Source: Diprion similis (Eukaryota; Arthropoda; Insecta; Hymenoptera; Diprionidae). Taken from it: a DNA stretch of 64,000 nt. Numbering within the stretch: the first letter of the stretch is position 1; each line of letters opens with the position of its first letter. Below are positions 62,021-64,000 of this stretch, in pieces. The stretch spans positions 12,207,146 through 12,271,145 of the forward strand of contig NC_060118.1 in NCBI RefSeq assembly GCF_021155765.1, read 5' to 3'. The notes beneath the pieces were generated by a model. The model was not told the origin of the DNA, searched no databases, and worked only from the letters and a program-made list of their open reading frames with translations. Position numbers and translations under genes: made by a program.

Positions 62021-62633
62021 ATGGCGATACATTTGAATTTGAAAAAGGAAATACTGACCAGCGAGAAGGAGTCGGTTTTGCACCTGATGCCTTGCGACAT
62101 ACACGGAGACGAACCGGCTCTTGTTTCGTCTTACTTCACTCCGTACATCCGCAGGAAAGATGACGAACGTGAGTTTTAGCACAAGGTTTTTACATCCCCA
62201 GCTGTCATAACGTATTTGCCAGTTATCGATACATTTTTTATTCTCATTTTGTTATTTATTCATTCTTTTTTACTCTTCATCTCAGATCTGACGACTTCCT
62301 TTCGCGGCTATCCTCTGCAAGGAAAAACCATAACTTTACCAAAAGGGTACACTGGATTGGTTCTCCACGAAAACAAAAATGCAGAGTCAGAATCACTTGA
62401 TCGCAACCTCTTCGCTACAGGGAAATTTACTCAGTTTACCTACTGGAATTATGACAAACTACCTTCTAAGAACGACGCCGTTGTCGCTGCTCTAGAATGG
62501 ATCGACATCGCCGAGGCAGTGAGCATTTTATCATTGAGTTATTAAGAAATTGGAATTTACAAAGAAACGGTGAATTTTATGGATATTAAATCTGTTTCAG
62601 CTTCATTCGAACGAGGACGACGTCAGCAATTGA
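62021..62633 (+). CDS. RNASEH2C: Ribonuclease H2 subunit C
   Basis: A structural subunit of the nuclear RNase H2 heterotrimer, which removes ribonucleotides from DNA and RNA from hybrids; it holds subunits A and B together. Three exons: 62021-62168, 62286-62518 and 62601-62633, for 137 residues (human about 164). The subunit shows the family core: LHLMPCDIHGDEPALVSSYF early, then TTSFRGYPLQGKTITLPKGY followed by TGLVLHE, and FTYWNYDKLPSKNDA. The first two introns have GTGAGT and GTGAGC donors, and all phases agree. The last exon codes only ten residues. The catalytic centre is in subunit A, so none is expected here. Confidence 0.92.
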
Positions 62634-64000
62634 GACTCACATGCTCAGGGATATTTAATAATTATAAGTAACAGTTTTCGTACCTGCACTTCAATCATCG
62701 TGTTATCATACAATGTTCAAATACTTCAAAGAAAAAATTTATTTTATCACATAGTTTCATGGATTTACTACATATCTAACAAATGTACTATAGCTACGAA
62801 TTTTTGTGCTTGTGTCGGGCAGATGCAGATGTGATATTTCAATGATTATAGACCTTGTTGAAAGATTGCTCAATAACTATGCAATAGTAATTAGTATATT
62901 ACTTTCGATTTTCTACTTATTGTAGATTGCAAAAATTTTAGAGCAGTGTACATTTGTTTAATACATTCGACCGAACCTGATTTTAATATTTCAACACTGT
63001 AAAAGCACTTGTTTTCAAATTATGTGATCGTTTTTCAATTACAAAGAAATTCTTGCTACTGTATTGGGTATTATTGAATAGGTGAAATATTACTTGTCTG
63101 CGATAAAATAATTATTTTCATATAATATGGATAATGTGTACTCTATTCATGTTCACTATTCAACATTATGCATTTATTATCTTGTTATGATCATAAATTT
63201 TGTATACTCATATTTACAGAATAAAATTTACATTCATTAATTCTAAATACATACACATACTATTCCTACCTTACTTATTTAGGTCGAGGTTACGTAGGTT
63301 TAATATTCATGGATCAGTCAAACATATTTTTGTTCAAAAACAAAAATGAATTCACATTCCAGATGCCTTGCCAGTTTATTGATGATGAGTACGCTCTTAG
63401 TTGCTCATCGCTGAAATGAATAATTTAACGCTACCTCACATCTTGAAAGCTAAGAATAGCAAATTTATTTCCAGATAATATTTGGTTTTAGCTTCAATTT
63501 TTCATTGCTATTTCGTAAAGTTTATTCATTTTTCTTCCCCTTTCTTACACAGAATAACTGTACTTTTATAGTATTAATACTACAGTTGCGTTTGAAACAG
63601 AATTTCCCTGCAAAATTAATTGTTACAGATACACTTACAGGCTTTTGGACAATCGAAACAATTGTAGGAACCACTAAAATATAAATTACTTAAACAAAGT
63701 TACAGTCTAAACTACGTTACACAATTCATCCTACTGTGTAATTCACTAATTCTATAGAGTAAGAATATTTTTTATTTATCCATTGAACAAAATAACCATG
63801 AGAGAAAACAGTCGTGTAGCTCTTCAAGTATCAAATACAATGATGATACGTTGAATTTTTCATTTTTTCAAGTATTTGAAGTTCCAAACTTGGATAAAAA
63901 TATTCTCCCTGATATTCCGCTGGAATAGACACATTAAATTATTAGGCGCTAGATTATCGTTGAGGCTTCTGTACTCTATGAGGACAGTGTTTACATAGTT
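62634..64000. other. AT-rich intergenic DNA at right edge
   Basis: RNASEH2C 3' UTR followed by AT-rich sequence with no long open frame, no splice-site pairs that I could connect and no obvious repeat. Confidence 0.55.

Noticed and set aside
61880-62182. 100-codon minus-strand frame over RNASEH2C exon 1
   Set aside because: It is the antisense of a conserved exon, and PolH exon 1 lies elsewhere.

Overview
The window looks like nuclear DNA of an insect. Eight conserved animal genes are split by short GT-AG introns, non-coding DNA is AT-rich and full of microsatellites, and small foldback transposons sit inside (TA)n tracts. A hymenopteran such as a sawfly is plausible, but that is an impression and nothing here proves it.

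The window has two halves. Bases 1-43,670 are a gene-poor, repeat-rich desert: homopolymers, di- to hexanucleotide repeats, runs of 19-30 G or C, and two families of short inverted-repeat elements (MITE-like). It holds one supportable gene model and one isolated exon. The gene model encodes an unrecognised small secreted protein on the + strand (22,807-32,005) with an 8.6 kb intron. Its 5' UTR, first intron and signal-peptide exon are duplicated without indels 5,693 bp upstream. The isolated exon (39,143-39,236, - strand) is a clear signal-peptide first exon of a gene whose other exons I could not find.

Bases 43,675-62,633 are a compact block of housekeeping genes, in order: mRpS17 (+), Fcp1/CTDP1 (-), snurportin-1 (-), Bx42/SNW1 (+), Mis12 (+), FAM98 (+), DNA polymerase eta (-) and RNASEH2C (+). 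Two pairs are head to head with gaps of about 0.3-0.4 kb: snurportin/Bx42 (snRNP import and splicing) and PolH/RNASEH2C (lesion bypass and ribonucleotide removal). FCP1 and SNW1 act on RNA polymerase II and splicing, MIS12 at the kinetochore, and FAM98 in the tRNA-ligase complex. Exon joins were worked out by hand from reading frame, GT/AG sites and remembered family features. Bases 62,634-64,000 hold nothing I can recognise.
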